Part shown: piece by piece, positions 1 to 11,880 of the stretch
How positions within the stretch are numbered: the first letter of the stretch is position 1
Layout of the letters: every line of letters begins with the position of its first letter
From: Pieris napi
Taxonomy: Eukaryota > Arthropoda > Insecta > Lepidoptera > Pieridae
Direction of reading: 5' to 3'
Length of the DNA stretch: 64,000 bases
Assembly (NCBI RefSeq): GCF_905475465.1
Contig: NC_062236.1
Coordinates: 8,504,001 to 8,568,000, forward strand
Position numbers and translations under genes: made by a program
The notes under the pieces: model-generated
What the model saw: only the letters and a program-made list of their open reading frames with translations
Databases searched by the model: none
Told to the model about the DNA's origin: nothing

Positions 1-404
1 CTAAACAGTGAGCATACTATTCTATTATTTTATATTACAACTCAGCTTAATAACATTATCATCTTTATTAATATGATCATAGGTTAGTATAACTTATTAT
101 TTATTAATATGTACGATGAAGACATCTATTGTGGATTGACAATTAATCAATTAATCTGTGTGTATATTAGATTTTCACTAATACTAATTGGTAGTCCAAA
201 AAAGGATTTGAAGGTTGGCTGTGAATCTTATAAAACTGTTTGAACTGTATATTTTTTGCGTGCTATTTAATATTTGATCAATTGTGTTACTGTCATCATC
301 TTTATAATTTTATATATATGTAATTACTTAGTAAAATATTATATTTTTTTCTTAATTTCATCATGGCCTTGGCCACCTTTAATTAAAAATATATTTATTT
401 ACAG
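1..404 (+). other. Intron of the BOD1L1-like gene
   Basis: AT-rich non-coding sequence ending in a polypyrimidine tract and the acceptor TTTATTTACAG at 394-404. No repeat or other gene is visible. The gene's upstream exons are off the window. Confidence 0.7.
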
Positions 405-3400
405 TTTAGAAAAGACTGTATAGCAGATGTAGATACAAGACCAGCATATCAGAATCTTCGGCAGCGTGTAGAGAACTCTGTGTCATCATTCCTTGCCCGA
501 CAAGTTTGGAAACCAGATCTCAACAAGAATCAACTAAGAGAAAAATTGAGAAAACATATTTTAGAGTGTGTAGTTGTTTTCTGTAACATAAACTCATTTT
601 TAAGCCTTAATTTTGTATTCAAAAGATTTGCTACAATTTGCTACGAAGATTTTCATAATGCTTTATTTTAGATGTTTTAGAGCTTTTTAAACTTCTGTAG
701 TATTGAGTATAATACTTATATATAAATATTTATGTGTGTTTTTTTCTTTTTACAGTGGCAATTACCTGGAACAAGGGGTGGAAAGAATAGTAGATCAAGT
801 TGTAAACCCAAAGTTAGCAACGGTATTTGTTCCAAAAGTAGAAGACCTTGTCTATGACTATCTGGGTATCACTAGAAAGAAGAACTCAGTTGAAACATCA
901 AATGGAATTGCAGATTTGCTTCCCACAGACTTAGAAGCAGTAAGTCCAGGTTCAGTTAAAAGTAATGAAGATAAAGATGATCCAATGGAAGTGGATGGTA
1001 TATCTGAGCCAGTATATGAACAAAAAAAAGAAGAAAAGTTAGCTGAAGTAACTGAGAAAATTGAAGAAGCAGAAACATCTGGTGTTAGTGAATTAACAAT
1101 ACATGACTCAAATGGTAGTGACAACAAAGAAAGTATTCCACTCCCTGCAGAGGAGATAAGACCTGAAGATATACCTCCTCCTGAAAATAGTCCTCCAAAA
1201 GTTGAAAAGGTTGAGATAGACAAAATAGAACTACCAAAAGAACAAGATGTTGCTACAGATATTCCATTACCTGATGATATACCAAAACAAGAAAATGGTA
1301 CTTTCTTTAAAACTGTTAACAGTGATGATGACGACTCTAGTTCGGATTCATCATTACGTAGAAATATGTCACCTTTGACTCCTATCAGAAGTTACAATAA
1401 TGAAAACTCTTGCGATGCCCAACAAGCATTTGAAAACCAACTGATAGAGAGTAAAAAGGAAGAAATCAAAGAGCCAAGTACTTTCAAATTTGCATTAGAC
1501 ACTAAATCTACTGAAAATAGTTTGGATGCACCTAAAATGGATCATAAAAATGAAACTGATTTATCTTACCAGTTAAATCAAGTTAATATAAATAATTTTA
1601 TAACACCTGCATATGAAGACAGTTCTAATAGCAATAATTTACAAATTGATTATGAAAGTGATGCCAACAGTAAAGTAAATACTGAAATTAAAGAAGAAGC
1701 CGGTCAAAATTGTGAAGAAAGTAAAAAAGAAAAAAAAAGCAGTCATAAAAGCTCACATAGGCCTAGAGAACACAAACATTCAGCAAGGGACAAAAAGCCG
1801 GAGTCGAAACCTTCAAGCAGTAGAGATACCAGTCGCCATGATAAAAAATCTAAAGATGATGGTAAACATAAACCTAGTGAAAAAGAAAGGTCAAGGGATA
1901 GAGGTGATAGAAAAGAAAATAAAGATTCATCTAGACACAGAAGCTCTCACAAATCGAGCCATAAAGACTCAAAACCTCATCGAAGCTCAAGCTCCAGCCA
2001 TAAACAGTCAAACAGATCAGATGATAAAAAGTCTTCATCAGCAAATCAAAAAGACAAACAAAAAAGTTCAGATAAATCTTCTTCTAAAGATAAGCATTCT
2101 AAGGATTCAAAATCCAGTTCTCACCATGCTGATAAAGACAGAAAGAGCAGTAGTAGCAGTAAAAGTAGATCTAGTGATAAAGATAAAGATAAAAAGACTA
2201 AAAAAGATACAGATGATCACTACAGCCTATCTGGTAGGGGTAATCCAAATAGACGTTCAACTGATAGAGATTCCAATGATGGCAGTTCTTCATCTAAAGG
2301 TTCTCATCAGCCTCCTAGTTCTAAATCATCAGATAGCAAAAAAGATGCAAAGGAAAGCACTTCAAAATCTGATAGTAAATCTGACAACACATCTGGGAGC
2401 GGTTCAACTACGCCAAGTGATAAAGTAGCCCCATATGATGTGGGTAAGGAAGGTGAAGTATTACAAAACAAACCTATTGTCAGATTAGAAACCCATTTAG
2501 AAACACCAGTAGTTTCACCACCAAGATTGCCTTTTGTACCTGATATTACATTGAAAAAGCCAAAAATAGCAGCTAATTTTGAAGAAGCAAAGAAAATTAT
2601 GAAAATGCGCAAATTTTTAGAAGAAGAGCAAAGACGTATGAATCAAGAAGCAGCTCTGCTTTTGGAGTTTCAAGCGAATGTGAGACCAAGCCTTAGTCAA
2701 GTATACTCTAGTATACCTGGACCAGAATTAGAATTTGCATGTAACACTAATACAGCAAATCAATATAATATACAAAATACTGTTCCCGGTGAAAGTCAAC
2801 GAACTTATGTTGACGAAAAAACCTACACAAATGCAGAATTATATGAAGAGTTAAATGCAGGTAATGAAACAGAAATTAGTGATGAAGAACAAGAAACTAT
2901 AAGCCAAAAGATTGAAATGTCTTCTGAATCAGAAAAAACAAATAGAACCCTTTCTGATGACTTGACTATTTCAGAAAATAATAGACAATCAAACGTTAAA
3001 AACGACCCCAATGATGATGTATCTGAAATGCAACCCCGTGAAAAGGAAAATAGAGCAAACAAAAACAAATCTAGGAAACGATGCATATCTGAGGAAAATG
3101 TAGAAATAAATAAAAATGAAATACAAAAAGATGAATTGTGTTTCTTTGCTGAACATGAGAAATATAGCTCAGAACTTGAAAGAACTAAATATGCTGAGTT
3201 TCTTAAATTGTATATTAAAAAAACAAATTTATGCAATAAGCTTTATCTAATTAATTGTGATACATATGAAGAAAATGTAATTAAAGATGTTGCTAGTACT
3301 TTTGGTGACTTTGACATCATCAGTTATCATAGGAATGGCAAATTAAAAATGCCTAAAACAAAAGCAATAGTAAAAAACTTGAATCTGACTGCTGAAGTAT

Positions 3401-4572
3401 CATTACCAATTGATTCTGAGTCTCAATCCAGTGACTCAGATATAAAATGCCCAGTATTTAGTCCTGGGAAATCAGATTGTTCATTTGAATTAAGTAACGA
3501 TTATGATGCTAAATTACAAGAAATGGTAAATAAAACTTCTAGAAAAGAGATCATGCAAATTATCTTAGGCGATATAATTGATGAATCACCGTCAAAAATG
3601 CCAAAAATCGATTATATTACCGAATCGAATATTGATAACGCTATCGATTGTAATATAAAAAGGAAAATTAATGATGATGAAACCTCAGAAAATAACAATC
3701 GGCCAGTTCTAACACCCCATAAAATAAGAAAAATGAGCACTTCTGAACTTATTACCTCTACCACTCAAGGTACATTTTTTTAATATCTAAAGTATCCACT
3801 ATAATAGATTTCTATATACCTAAATTTGGATGAAATTGATGGAATGAAGCGAGTGTATTCTTAAACACACGTAGCTTAAAGACGCGTTCGTGTCTATACT
3901 AAAAAAAAATATATTGTTTTAATGTTACTCTAAACTTAATTAAATACCTTTTATACCTCGTTATTATACCCAGTTTAGTGTTCATTATATTAGAATAAAA
4001 AGGTTTTATCCACTGTTATGTAAAAAAAAAGCGTTTCTATTATATCTGTCATGTAATTATTAACCATATTCATAAAAATCTATATGTAATAAAACTATGG
4101 CGCCTATTCTCCAAAGTCCACCGTCATATGATTGATGGAGCATTTACACAAAAACCTTTATCTTTTCAGATACAGAAGAACCAAATACTGATAATCTAGC
4201 CAGTGTCAGATCGAAATATTTAGGACGGGCGAAAAGAGTTGGCCTCCCACGACCTAAGAGGACAGGTATTCACATACTTAATTTTCCTTAAAACTTTGTT
4301 TTTTCTTTTGGCTGTAAAAGTTTTCTGTTTAAATATAAACACTGTGAATCACTTCATAATTCTTGTTTTGCATTGACCATTAAATTATTATTTTTCTAGA
4401 ACTACCAAACAGTCCTTCCAGTGACAAATCAGTAGAGAACTACGAACAGAACACTCCTACTAAAACTTCCAATGGAAAAGTAAAGGCACCAAGACATCTG
4501 GTGCAACGATATGAAACATCAGACCTATATAAACCCAAGTTACATTTTCTGTCTAGGCGAAATGTCAGTTAA
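405..4572 (+). CDS. BOD1L1: BOD1/BOD1L1 homologue (COMPASS-Shg1 domain protein), 5' end outside window
   Basis: Four coding exons can be joined with consistent phases: 405-565, 756-3769, 4170-4265 and 4400-4572 (stop TAA at 4570-4572). The first exon plus the start of the second give the BOD1 family core: DCIADVDTRPAYQNLRQRVE, then LNKNQLREKLRKHIL, then YLEQGVERIVDQVVNPKL. In vertebrates this family works at kinetochores (BOD1, an inhibitor of PP2A-B56) and protects replication forks (BOD1L1); the domain is related to Shg1 of the COMPASS/SET1 complex. After it comes about 1000 residues of low-complexity protein: an acidic stretch, then roughly 1700-2400 with Lys/Ser/Arg/His repeats, then a more conserved-looking block around 2520-2720 (PRLPFVPDITLKKPKI, FEEAKKIMKMRKFLEEEQRR). 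The last exons end in a basic tail (RAKRVGLPRPKR). The initiator Met and the first part of the domain must lie on exons left of position 1. Length favours BOD1L1 over short BOD1. Family assignment is firm; the function in insects is inferred. Confidence 0.88.
3770..4169 (+). other. Intron between BOD1L1-like exons
   Basis: Donor AAG|GTACAT at 3769/3770 and acceptor TCTTTTCAG ending at 4169; both sides are phase 1. The reading frame runs 15 bases into the intron before a stop. Nothing else recognisable inside. Confidence 0.75.
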
Positions 4573-4651
4573 ACTTTATAATTATACCAGGCTAAATGGT
4601 AAATAGCATGTGTGAAAAGTGTAAAAGTGATACATTTCACCATTAAATTCA

Positions 4652-4657
4652 AATAAA
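4652..4657 (+). terminator. Polyadenylation signal candidate, BOD1L1-like gene
   Basis: AATAAA 80 bases after the stop codon. Further AATAAA words occur near 5136-5210, so longer 3' UTRs are possible. Confidence 0.45.
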
Positions 4658-6094
4658 TGCCAATATTGTTTTCCATGACAGTTTTTTTTGAAAAATTGTT
4701 TCTTAAAAATATTCAGTGTGGGTTATGACTGATTTTTTGATCATCATACAGCGACAGTAATATCTAATACCTATGAGAGTTACATACGAAAATTTCAAAT
4801 TACTATAGAAAATTATATAATGGTAAGTTCTTATTCTTACATAAGTAATATGATAGTTATATTATCAAAAAGTTGAATGTTTTGTTACATTTATTATGGT
4901 AGAAGTTTGATGCATACAAAAGATTCAAAGCTATTTGAGACTTTCAGTATGTATAATATATGCTATTCATTTTTTTATAGATTTATATGAATTGATTGAA
5001 TACTATAAATCCTGAAACTGTAACATGTACAGTGTATTGTTTTAATATGTATTGTAAACAATACATTGGTTTAAGATAGTCATTTTATACCATTACACTT
5101 TGCTAAGAATGCTAGATTTCACTTAAAACCTACAATAAATAAAACAAGGTACTGCCAATATGTGTAATTGTAAACTTAATTGGATGTGCAATCAAATAAA
5201 TCTTTAAATAAATTACTATGTAAAAATGTATAGTTAAAGTGATTTAAAGATTTCTTTGACATCTTATGAAGATTACAAATTAGTTCTAAGTCTGCAAAAA
5301 GCGATGACTTATTTCCTGATGAACTATGACTAATACTCCAAAATTGTTTGTGTATGTAAATAAAAATAGATTTGTGATATGAAAGAATATGTAATTATAA
5401 TATATTTGCAAATTTTGAGTTAAAAGTGTATAATTTTTTAAAAGTTTGACTTAATTTTTTATGATAGAAATAACAGTGTAAATATAATATATAAAACTAT
5501 ACATTTTATTTCAAAGTTCTTATATAAAATCATTCTTAATTTAGCCTCATGTTCTAGTTTATTGATTGAATTAATTTTTAACACAACTAAATAGTAATAA
5601 AAATTTGATCAGTTATTTTTATCATTCTCTTGTCATTAGAGGCCTGTCCCAAGATGAAATTTATATTTTAAAATGTGAAAATATCTAAACTTACATTAGT
5701 CAAAGGTAATGTTTGTATCCTAATGATTAAAAATTGGCCGAGTAGTATTGAGTTTCACTGATACAAATACATAAATCTTTTCTCTTTATAATTGTAGTAT
5801 AATATATAAAAGACATGTTTCTATTTTAAATAGAATTTATTCATGAAAACTATTGTACAAAGTCGGTAGCACTCCATGGTTTTTTATTTTCATAATATCA
5901 ATAGTCCTGGTACATGCTTAGGAAAATAAAAAGGTACTGAAGCAACATTAAATTGACAAAACTGTATGATTAGCAATTTTATTTTTCTTACATCAATCAG
6001 ATTTTAATAAACAATTATTATACAAACACTACAGCAACATAATAGAACAAGCAGTTCAGTCAAAAATATTTCTACATCAAAAGGGATAGTTGCA

Positions 6095-6100
6095 TTTATT
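6095..6100 (-). terminator. Polyadenylation signal candidate, SdhB
   Basis: TTTATT on the plus strand (AATAAA on the minus strand) about 50 bases past the SdhB stop. Confidence 0.45.
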
Positions 6101-6150
6101 GCAACATATTGTCAAAATAAATAATATTGTTCTAAATAAACATTTCCAAG

Positions 6151-6999
6151 TTAATTGCTTGCAGATTGTTTTTGAAGGCCAGCAGGGTCCATTATGGGGG
6201 ACTGTTTCTTTACCATTCCTGATAAAAGTGTTTTGATCTGAGCAATTGCTCGTCCTGGGTTTAAGCCTTTGGGGCATGTTCTAGTACAGTTCATGATTGT
6301 GTGGCATCTATACACTGAATATGTATCTTTTAGGTTTGAAAGACGTTTCGAGGTTGCATCATCCCTAGAGTCAATAATCCATCGGTAAGCCTGCATAAGA
6401 ACAGCAGGGCCTAAGTACTTGTCACCATTCCACCAATATGAGGGGCAACTTGTAGAACAACAAGCGCATAGGACACATTCATATAGACCATCAAGTTTTG
6501 CCCTGTCTTCAACATCCTGGAGCAACTGAGTCTCCTTGCCCTTTACTGCCTCATTATCACGCTGCAACCATGGTTCTATGGACTGATACTGACGGTAAAA
6601 GTTAGTCAGATCTGGTACCAAATCTTTAACTACGTACATGTGGGGCAATGGGTAGACTTTAGTAGGCTTGGATAAATTATGATCGATGTGGCTGATGCAC
6701 GCTAAAGTGTTGACTCCATCAATATTCATTGCGCAAGAACCACAAACCCCTTCACGACACGACCTTCTAAATGTCAGGGTGGGATCCATTTCATTCTTAA
6801 TCTTTAGTAATGCATCAAGAACCATGGGCGCGCAATCATCTAAATCCACCTCGAAATTCTGAGTGTATGGCTTTTTGTCTAGCTCATCAGGATTCCAACG
6901 ATAAACAGCAAATGTTTTGACTCTTTTTCCAAGAGCAGATGACGTAGCGAAAGTGCGCAGCTGTCCAAAAGTGCCTGAAGTAAGTCTTAAGAGTGGCAT
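6151..6999 (-). CDS. SdhB: Succinate dehydrogenase [ubiquinone] iron-sulfur subunit, mitochondrial
   Basis: Intact 282-residue frame without introns. SdhB is the electron-transfer subunit of respiratory complex II in the mitochondrial inner membrane, passing electrons from the FAD of SdhA through three Fe-S clusters to ubiquinone. Residues 1-30 are basic, serine-rich and free of acidic residues, as in a mitochondrial targeting peptide. The plant-type 2Fe-2S domain has CREGVCGSC (Cys81, 86, 89) and Cys101. The C-terminal ferredoxin-like domain has CVLCACCSTSC (Cys175, 178, 181, 185) and CHTIMNCTRTCPKG (Cys232, 238, 242), giving all ligands of the 4Fe-4S and 3Fe-4S clusters. Length matches animal SDHB (about 280). 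The ATG at 6999 is right because the targeting peptide starts there. It converges on the BOD1L1-like gene. No break is seen. Confidence 0.97.
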   Translation of the reverse strand: MPLLRLTSGTFGQLRTFATSSALGKRVKTFAVYRWNPDELDKKPYTQNFEVDLDDCAPMVLDALLKIKNEMDPTLTFRRSCREGVCGSCAMNIDGVNTLACISHIDHNLSKPTKVYPLPHMYVVKDLVPDLTNFYRQYQSIEPWLQRDNEAVKGKETQLLQDVEDRAKLDGLYECVLCACCSTSCPSYWWNGDKYLGPAVLMQAYRWIIDSRDDATSKRLSNLKDTYSVYRCHTIMNCTRTCPKGLNPGRAIAQIKTLLSGMVKKQSPIMDPAGLQKQSASN

Positions 7000-7740
7000 T
7001 ATGTAATATTTTCAAACACTGAACTCTTAAAATTTACACAATATTACACAAGATTTTTTTATTTAAACGCGAGTATCAGCTAAGTTTCGTTTTTTTTCGC
7101 GTACTTGTAGACAAGATCCGAGTCAAGTCGCGATCTTGAATTCGAAGTCGAAATAGCAAGTGGCGCAGTATGTTTTTTGATCAGTTTGATTATTGGAGAA
7201 TTTGGAATTTCACTTTTCTCCGTGAAGTTTCGGTAAAATGTAAATGTCACTGTCATTAAGCAATGCCATATTCCTTCTGTGGATACCTCAAGCCTAGCCG
7301 TATTACTAGTTACTACCGAAAAGTATTCTACATATACTACCACTTTTGCGTAATTGTATTGCCGAAAACGCTTCGTTCGCAGTCAAGAGATATTATACAC
7401 TACCCGCTACCGCAAAGTCAACAGCGTACCTCCAAGCTGCTGTTCGTAGCACATAAAAAAATTAAAGGTTATAAATAAATACAATATTTTGAACCTGCAT
7501 AATCGTTAAAACGTCTGCATAATTCTGCAAGAGCACATCGAATGTCCTGAAATACGAATATAAGTAACCTATTAACGGAATATGTCCTTGAAGCATGCGC
7601 CACTTACCTGATTAAAGAAGACATTTTACTGGTGACTATATACCTACTGGAATGGAAGAAGTGTTTTATCTTTTATTTCTTATTTTTATGTGTGAAGAAT
7701 TTAATCTTAAAATATAGTAATAAACATTATTCTAAGTCCA
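7000..7740. other. SdhB 5' flank and intergenic space
   Basis: The SdhB promoter should lie here. Open frames of 62-87 codons on both strands overlap one another and look like chance. No TATA box or transposon end could be assigned with confidence. Confidence 0.45.
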
Positions 7741-10735
7741 AAGTAGTAAAAGGAGGAGACTTTAATATAAACATGCTTGAAAATACAGCAAAAACTACAC
7801 AATTTTTAGAACTTATGCTGGAAAAGAGATTAACCCAACACATTAAGAAAGCATCAAACTTTACACAAACTTCATCAACATATTATCTAGATCTAATATT
7901 TACAAATTTCATTGGCAAAAACTTATGCATAACAGTAAAATACTTCGGATTTACAAATCATCTATCTATAATCTTACACATTAAAATCCCAAAACTCTCA
8001 AACAATGATAAATGGTTTATAACTAAAACATTATATAATGATAAAACTAGAAACCTATTTAAGCCACAACTTGCTGATATAAATTGGTATGATATAATTA
8101 AAGAAAATAATAATGTAAATGAAAACTATACTGCATTTCATAAAATGATGACAAATACTTTAAATAAATGTACCTATACCCAAAACAAAAATAAACCTCA
8201 AAACTACACCAAAAAATAGTGGCTAACAGAATCACTAATCAGAATAATATAAAAAATATGAAAAGCTACTTAAATAACAGCTTAGTAAATAATTTCAAAA
8301 AAGTCTAATAATGTCATAAAAACAATGTGCAATGTAATGCACATATGTAATGATGAGCGTCATGAGCGAACGAATAAAAATATTATTTACAAAACCATAA
8401 AAACAAACATAGTCATGGAATTGACGAACTTCCCCCCAACTCTCTTCAGAGAATGTGCAGAACAGCTGACCATGCCTCTATGTATGTTAATTGATGAATC
8501 TTTTAGTGAAAGCATTTTCCCAGACTTATTGAAAATTTCTATAGTTAAGCCCATCATAAAAATAATTTAAAAACAAATCTCAATAATTACCGCCCAATTT
8601 CCCTTTTACCAACAGCTTCAAAAATATTTTAAAAAGTTATGTGTGATCGCATCTATCAGTTTTGTGATAATTTTAAACTCTGCGATGATTCCCAAAACGG
8701 CGTTCGAAGACATAGATCAACCACTTTGTCCGTTTTTAAATATACCTATTCAAGGAGCACTTGACATGATTAATAACAAACAATACGCAATAGGATTATT
8801 ACTCGAAATAATGAAAGCATATTATGACAAAGTTTAATTTGCCATACTATTAGATAAACTATACAATTTTAGAATTCGCGGTGACACTCACGAGTGGTTC
8901 AAATCATACTTATTCAATAAACAACAAGTTGAAATAGAACATTTCGACCACAAATTTTGCGAAATTCAACACATTAGATCTGAAAGTGGAAGGCTGAAAG
9001 CGTCAATTCCTCAAGGAAGCATGATGCCTCCTCTCTTTGATCTACATAAATGACCTTCCTAAAGTGATGCACGAGCCATGTATTTTGTTTGCTGACGACA
9101 TTTCGATATTGATATCAGGTAAAAATAAATTAGACTTAAATACAACGCTTCGAATGATAATAGATAAAACGGCTAGCTGGCTAAGATTTCATAACCTGGA
9201 AATAAACTATAAAAAACGAAACTAATGACATTCCAACCCTAACAAAAAACACCAATGGACATAAAGTTGACATATAATGGTTATAATATAGAAAAGGTAC
9301 AAAAGTTTACTCTTTTAGGTTTAGACATAGACTCACATATAAACTGGAAATATCATGTAAATAAGGTTAGATTGATTAGGTGCGTTTTCCAATTACAGCA
9401 CTAGATCGCATTTTGCGGCATAATGCTCAACGTCGAGTGTTCCAACTACAGCAACGCTTCGCACAATTGAGCACTCTCAAAACGAATGCTCTCGCGAGCT
9501 TCTCGCAAACAATACCAACACAGTGATAGAAAATTGACCAGTATTTTTCTTTAAGTTGGCATTTATCGAAATTTTCGTTAGTAAATATTATTTATTGTTG
9601 AAAAATTTGTAAGGCTTTCGTTTCGTCGTAGATTTTGAAAATAATTAAAGTTATTTCAAACTGCTAAAAAAAAATATTAGTATGGATGATAAATAGTTAC
9701 TTTTTTTATATTCCACATTTAAAATATGAATACAATTTTATTTTAAAATTCGGATCTGTAAACAAATTTATTGTACAGGATTATACTTTAGAAAAAAATG
9801 CAATGGTTTTGAAAAAGTATATAATTTTTTTAGAAATCATTAAAAAATATTACTCAAAACGTAAATGATGTAAACTTCTTACATGAAACTAAATATTTTA
9901 CTATTAATTTAGCTTGTTAAAACCTTATATTCTTTAAAGGTTTTCTATTATTTCAATAAAAAAAATGTTAATGAAATAATTTGATGATTAAAATAAGCGT
10001 AAAAAGATTTCAACCAATTATTATTGTTTACCACATTATTTATACATTAATGAGGTTGCTAACTCAATTCATACAAATTCAACATTTTTTTTACAACACT
10101 GACTTAGCGCACTCTGCTGATGCATTTGAAAACTAATTCACGTTCCAATTAAGCTTCAGCATTATGCGGCATTGTGCGGCACTGAGCCGCAAAATGCTCT
10201 GTAATTGGAAAACGCACTGAAATTGTCTCGATTCGCATATGCACTTCGTGAAATCCACAGATATGAAAACAGCTCTAGTGTTATCTTATGGGGTAGCCGT
10301 GTAAATATGGCAGCAACCGCCATACTTACAAGCCAAAAAAAACTTTTGAAAATTTTGTTAATATAGGAAATACTGACTCATGCCAGCCTCACTTTATTCG
10401 GAACAATATCCTTACTCTACCTAGCATATATATACTGGAAGCATGTAAATTTATTCGTAAATATCCTAATATGTATACAAAAAGGGAAGATACAAAAACC
10501 CTTTACTCACTAAGACCTTCTCGTAAAAACCAATTGATTTCACATACATCCAGACTAAAATTACATCAATAAGGACCATTGACCTCCTCCATAAAAATAT
10601 ATAACAAATTACCAGAAAATTTTAAGAATGAAACAAATAACTTGAGGTTTACCAAATTTCTAAAGGAATTATTATATAAGAAATGTTATTACACTGATAC
10701 AGCAGCTTTTGAGATCACGCTATAACATAGGGGAT
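7741..10735 (+). mobile_element. Degenerate non-LTR retrotransposon (LINE), interrupted by a DNA element
   Basis: Pieces of one LINE protein appear in order on the plus strand. They are an endonuclease-like segment with GGDFNINMLE (about 7760-8215), reverse-transcriptase pieces including NYRPISLLPTA (about 8590), RT box C ILFADDISILISG (about 9080-9120), and post-RT segments with FTLLGLDIDSHINWK (about 9310) and SRFAYALREIHRYENSS (about 10230). Stops and frameshifts separate them, so no functional protein is made. It resembles jockey/LOA-type LINEs, but the clade is not certain. The block 9380-10217 does not belong to the LINE and splits it. Confidence 0.75.
9380..10217. mobile_element. Non-autonomous DNA transposon with 19-bp perfect terminal inverted repeats
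   Basis: GTGCGTTTTCCAATTACAG at 9380-9398 is matched by its exact reverse complement at 10199-10217. Next to both ends lie similar GC-rich words (GCGGCATAATGC at one end, GCATTATGCGGC at the other), so the subterminal regions are also inverted. The interior of about 800 bp is AT-rich and carries no transposase. LINE protein homology resumes right after it. The target-site duplication is unclear: the flanks are ..GATTAG and TGAAAT.., so I do not assign a superfamily. Confidence 0.75.
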
Positions 10736-10762
10736 AAACGCGGTTTTTTAAAACAAAAACAA

Positions 10763-11019
10763 ACCAGTGGTGCTACAACCTTTTTAGGTCATCATTAATC
10801 TATCTAATAGGCAAGTAGGTGATCAGCCTCCTATGCCTTACACACGCCGTCGGCTTTTTGGGTCTACGACAAGCTGGTTTCCTCACGTTGTTTTCCTTCA
10901 CTGTTCGAGCCAATGTTAAATGTGCACATAGATTGACATTCCATTGATACACAGCCGGTGATAGTACCTACAACCCCAAGGATGAGACACACGCTGAAGC
11001 CATAAGGCCTACACTGCCG
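10763..11019 (-). repeat. tRNA-derived SINE, minus strand
   Basis: Read on the minus strand it follows the family seen whole at 47100-47391: a head with GGCCTTATGGCTTCAGCGTG, a degenerate B-box region, CAATGG..., a middle GTTTCCT/GTCGACGGC-like section, GGAGGCTGATCACCTACTTGCC, and a tail ending GCACCACTGG. RNA polymerase III would start such elements from internal A and B boxes, which are partly worn here. Confidence 0.75.
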
Positions 11020-11029
11020 AAACATTAAT

Positions 11030-11704
11030 TGGCCGTTGCCTACCGAAAAGCGTGAGCGTTAATGTGTGTCTTTTCGTAGCACTATCATGGCGTCGCTTAT
11101 TGTATCCCGATTCACGCCTTTTGGGCCTAGGCTACCGACTGTTGAAACGAACTGTCATTTTCATACAAATTTAGTTTTCGACTTTCTACATACACTACCG
11201 TTAAAGCACCTTCTTGTCTAGACCCCCTGGAGAAATTTTTGAAAATTCGAATGGTACTCTGACGTGTTGCCATTTTCTTATGCATGCCTAAAAATAAAGT
11301 TTTGTCAACTAAAATTAATAAAAAGTCTTAAACGAAATACTGAAACCATTCTACTTAATGGCTATTAAAGCAAATATAAAAAAATCACTTTTTTGAGACA
11401 ATAAAACAATTTTGAGACATCAAAAGCAATGGTTGTATACATGCTTACAAGTTTTATTTAAGCATGCAATACATGCTTAAATAAAACAACCTCATTTTTA
11501 CTAACTTCATGTTTTCAATGCCAGTATTAACGGTTTTAACAAGTTCAAGGATCACTTTAGCAGTTTAGCTACTCCGTTAATTGGTATATTACCTACACAT
11601 TTGACATTATTCACTGTTATGTTACCTTTCTCGTGAAAATAACACGTTTTGAACTGTCTTGTGTTACTTTTGGCTATCGGCTTTTGGCAACACTGATTTA
11701 TAAC
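11030..11704. other. Intergenic, no gene seen
   Basis: Moderately AT-rich. It contains the perfect hairpin at 11451-11487 and otherwise nothing that I can assign. Confidence 0.4.
11451..11487. repeat. Perfect inverted repeat, 16-bp arms, 5-base loop
   Basis: GTTTTATTTAAGCATG at 11451-11466 and its exact reverse complement at 11472-11487, separated by CAATA. Confidence 0.85.
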
Positions 11705-11774
11705 TTATATTCCGCGTTGGCCTAAAGGTCTAGATACCAGCCCTAAACTCCAAAAAAAAAAATTATATTCCGCG
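11705..11774 (+). mobile_element. 46-base retro-inserted tRNA/SINE-head fragment with target duplication
   Basis: TTATATTCCGCG occurs at 11705-11716 and again at 11763-11774. Between the copies lie 35 bases starting TTGGCCTAAAGGTCTAGATA and a run of 11 A. This is the signature of target-primed reverse transcription of a very short A-tailed RNA. The inserted word resembles the D-arm end of a tRNA or the head of the local SINE (GTTGGCCTAGTGG...). Confidence 0.75.
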
Positions 11775-11880
11775 ATTTAGAGGCAAGCGCGCCGAAAAAC
11801 AAAATAGTACAAAATATTTTAAAAGGCGTGTCTTTAATATTCAAAAAGATAATTATTATTTAATCAAAACCTACACTAAA

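Larger units (their letters stand above)
4573..6150. other. 3' UTRs and intergenic space between convergent genes
   Basis: AT-rich stretch between the BOD1L1-like stop and the SdhB stop, which face each other. It contains several AATAAA and TTTATT words usable by either gene. No coding exon or transposon was recognised. Confidence 0.6.

Noticed and set aside
858..1223. 121-codon minus-strand frame and 238-codon plus-strand frame at 1712-2428
   Set aside because: Both are shadows of the BOD1L1-like exon; their composition mirrors its Lys/Ser-rich codons.
7263..7478. 71-codon plus-strand frame starting with ATG upstream of SdhB
   Set aside because: Overlaps a minus-strand frame, shows no similarity and no splice context; likely chance.
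9686..9868. 60-codon frame inside the 838-bp inverted-repeat element
   Set aside because: AT-rich Lys/Tyr/Ile composition typical of random frames; no transposase motif.
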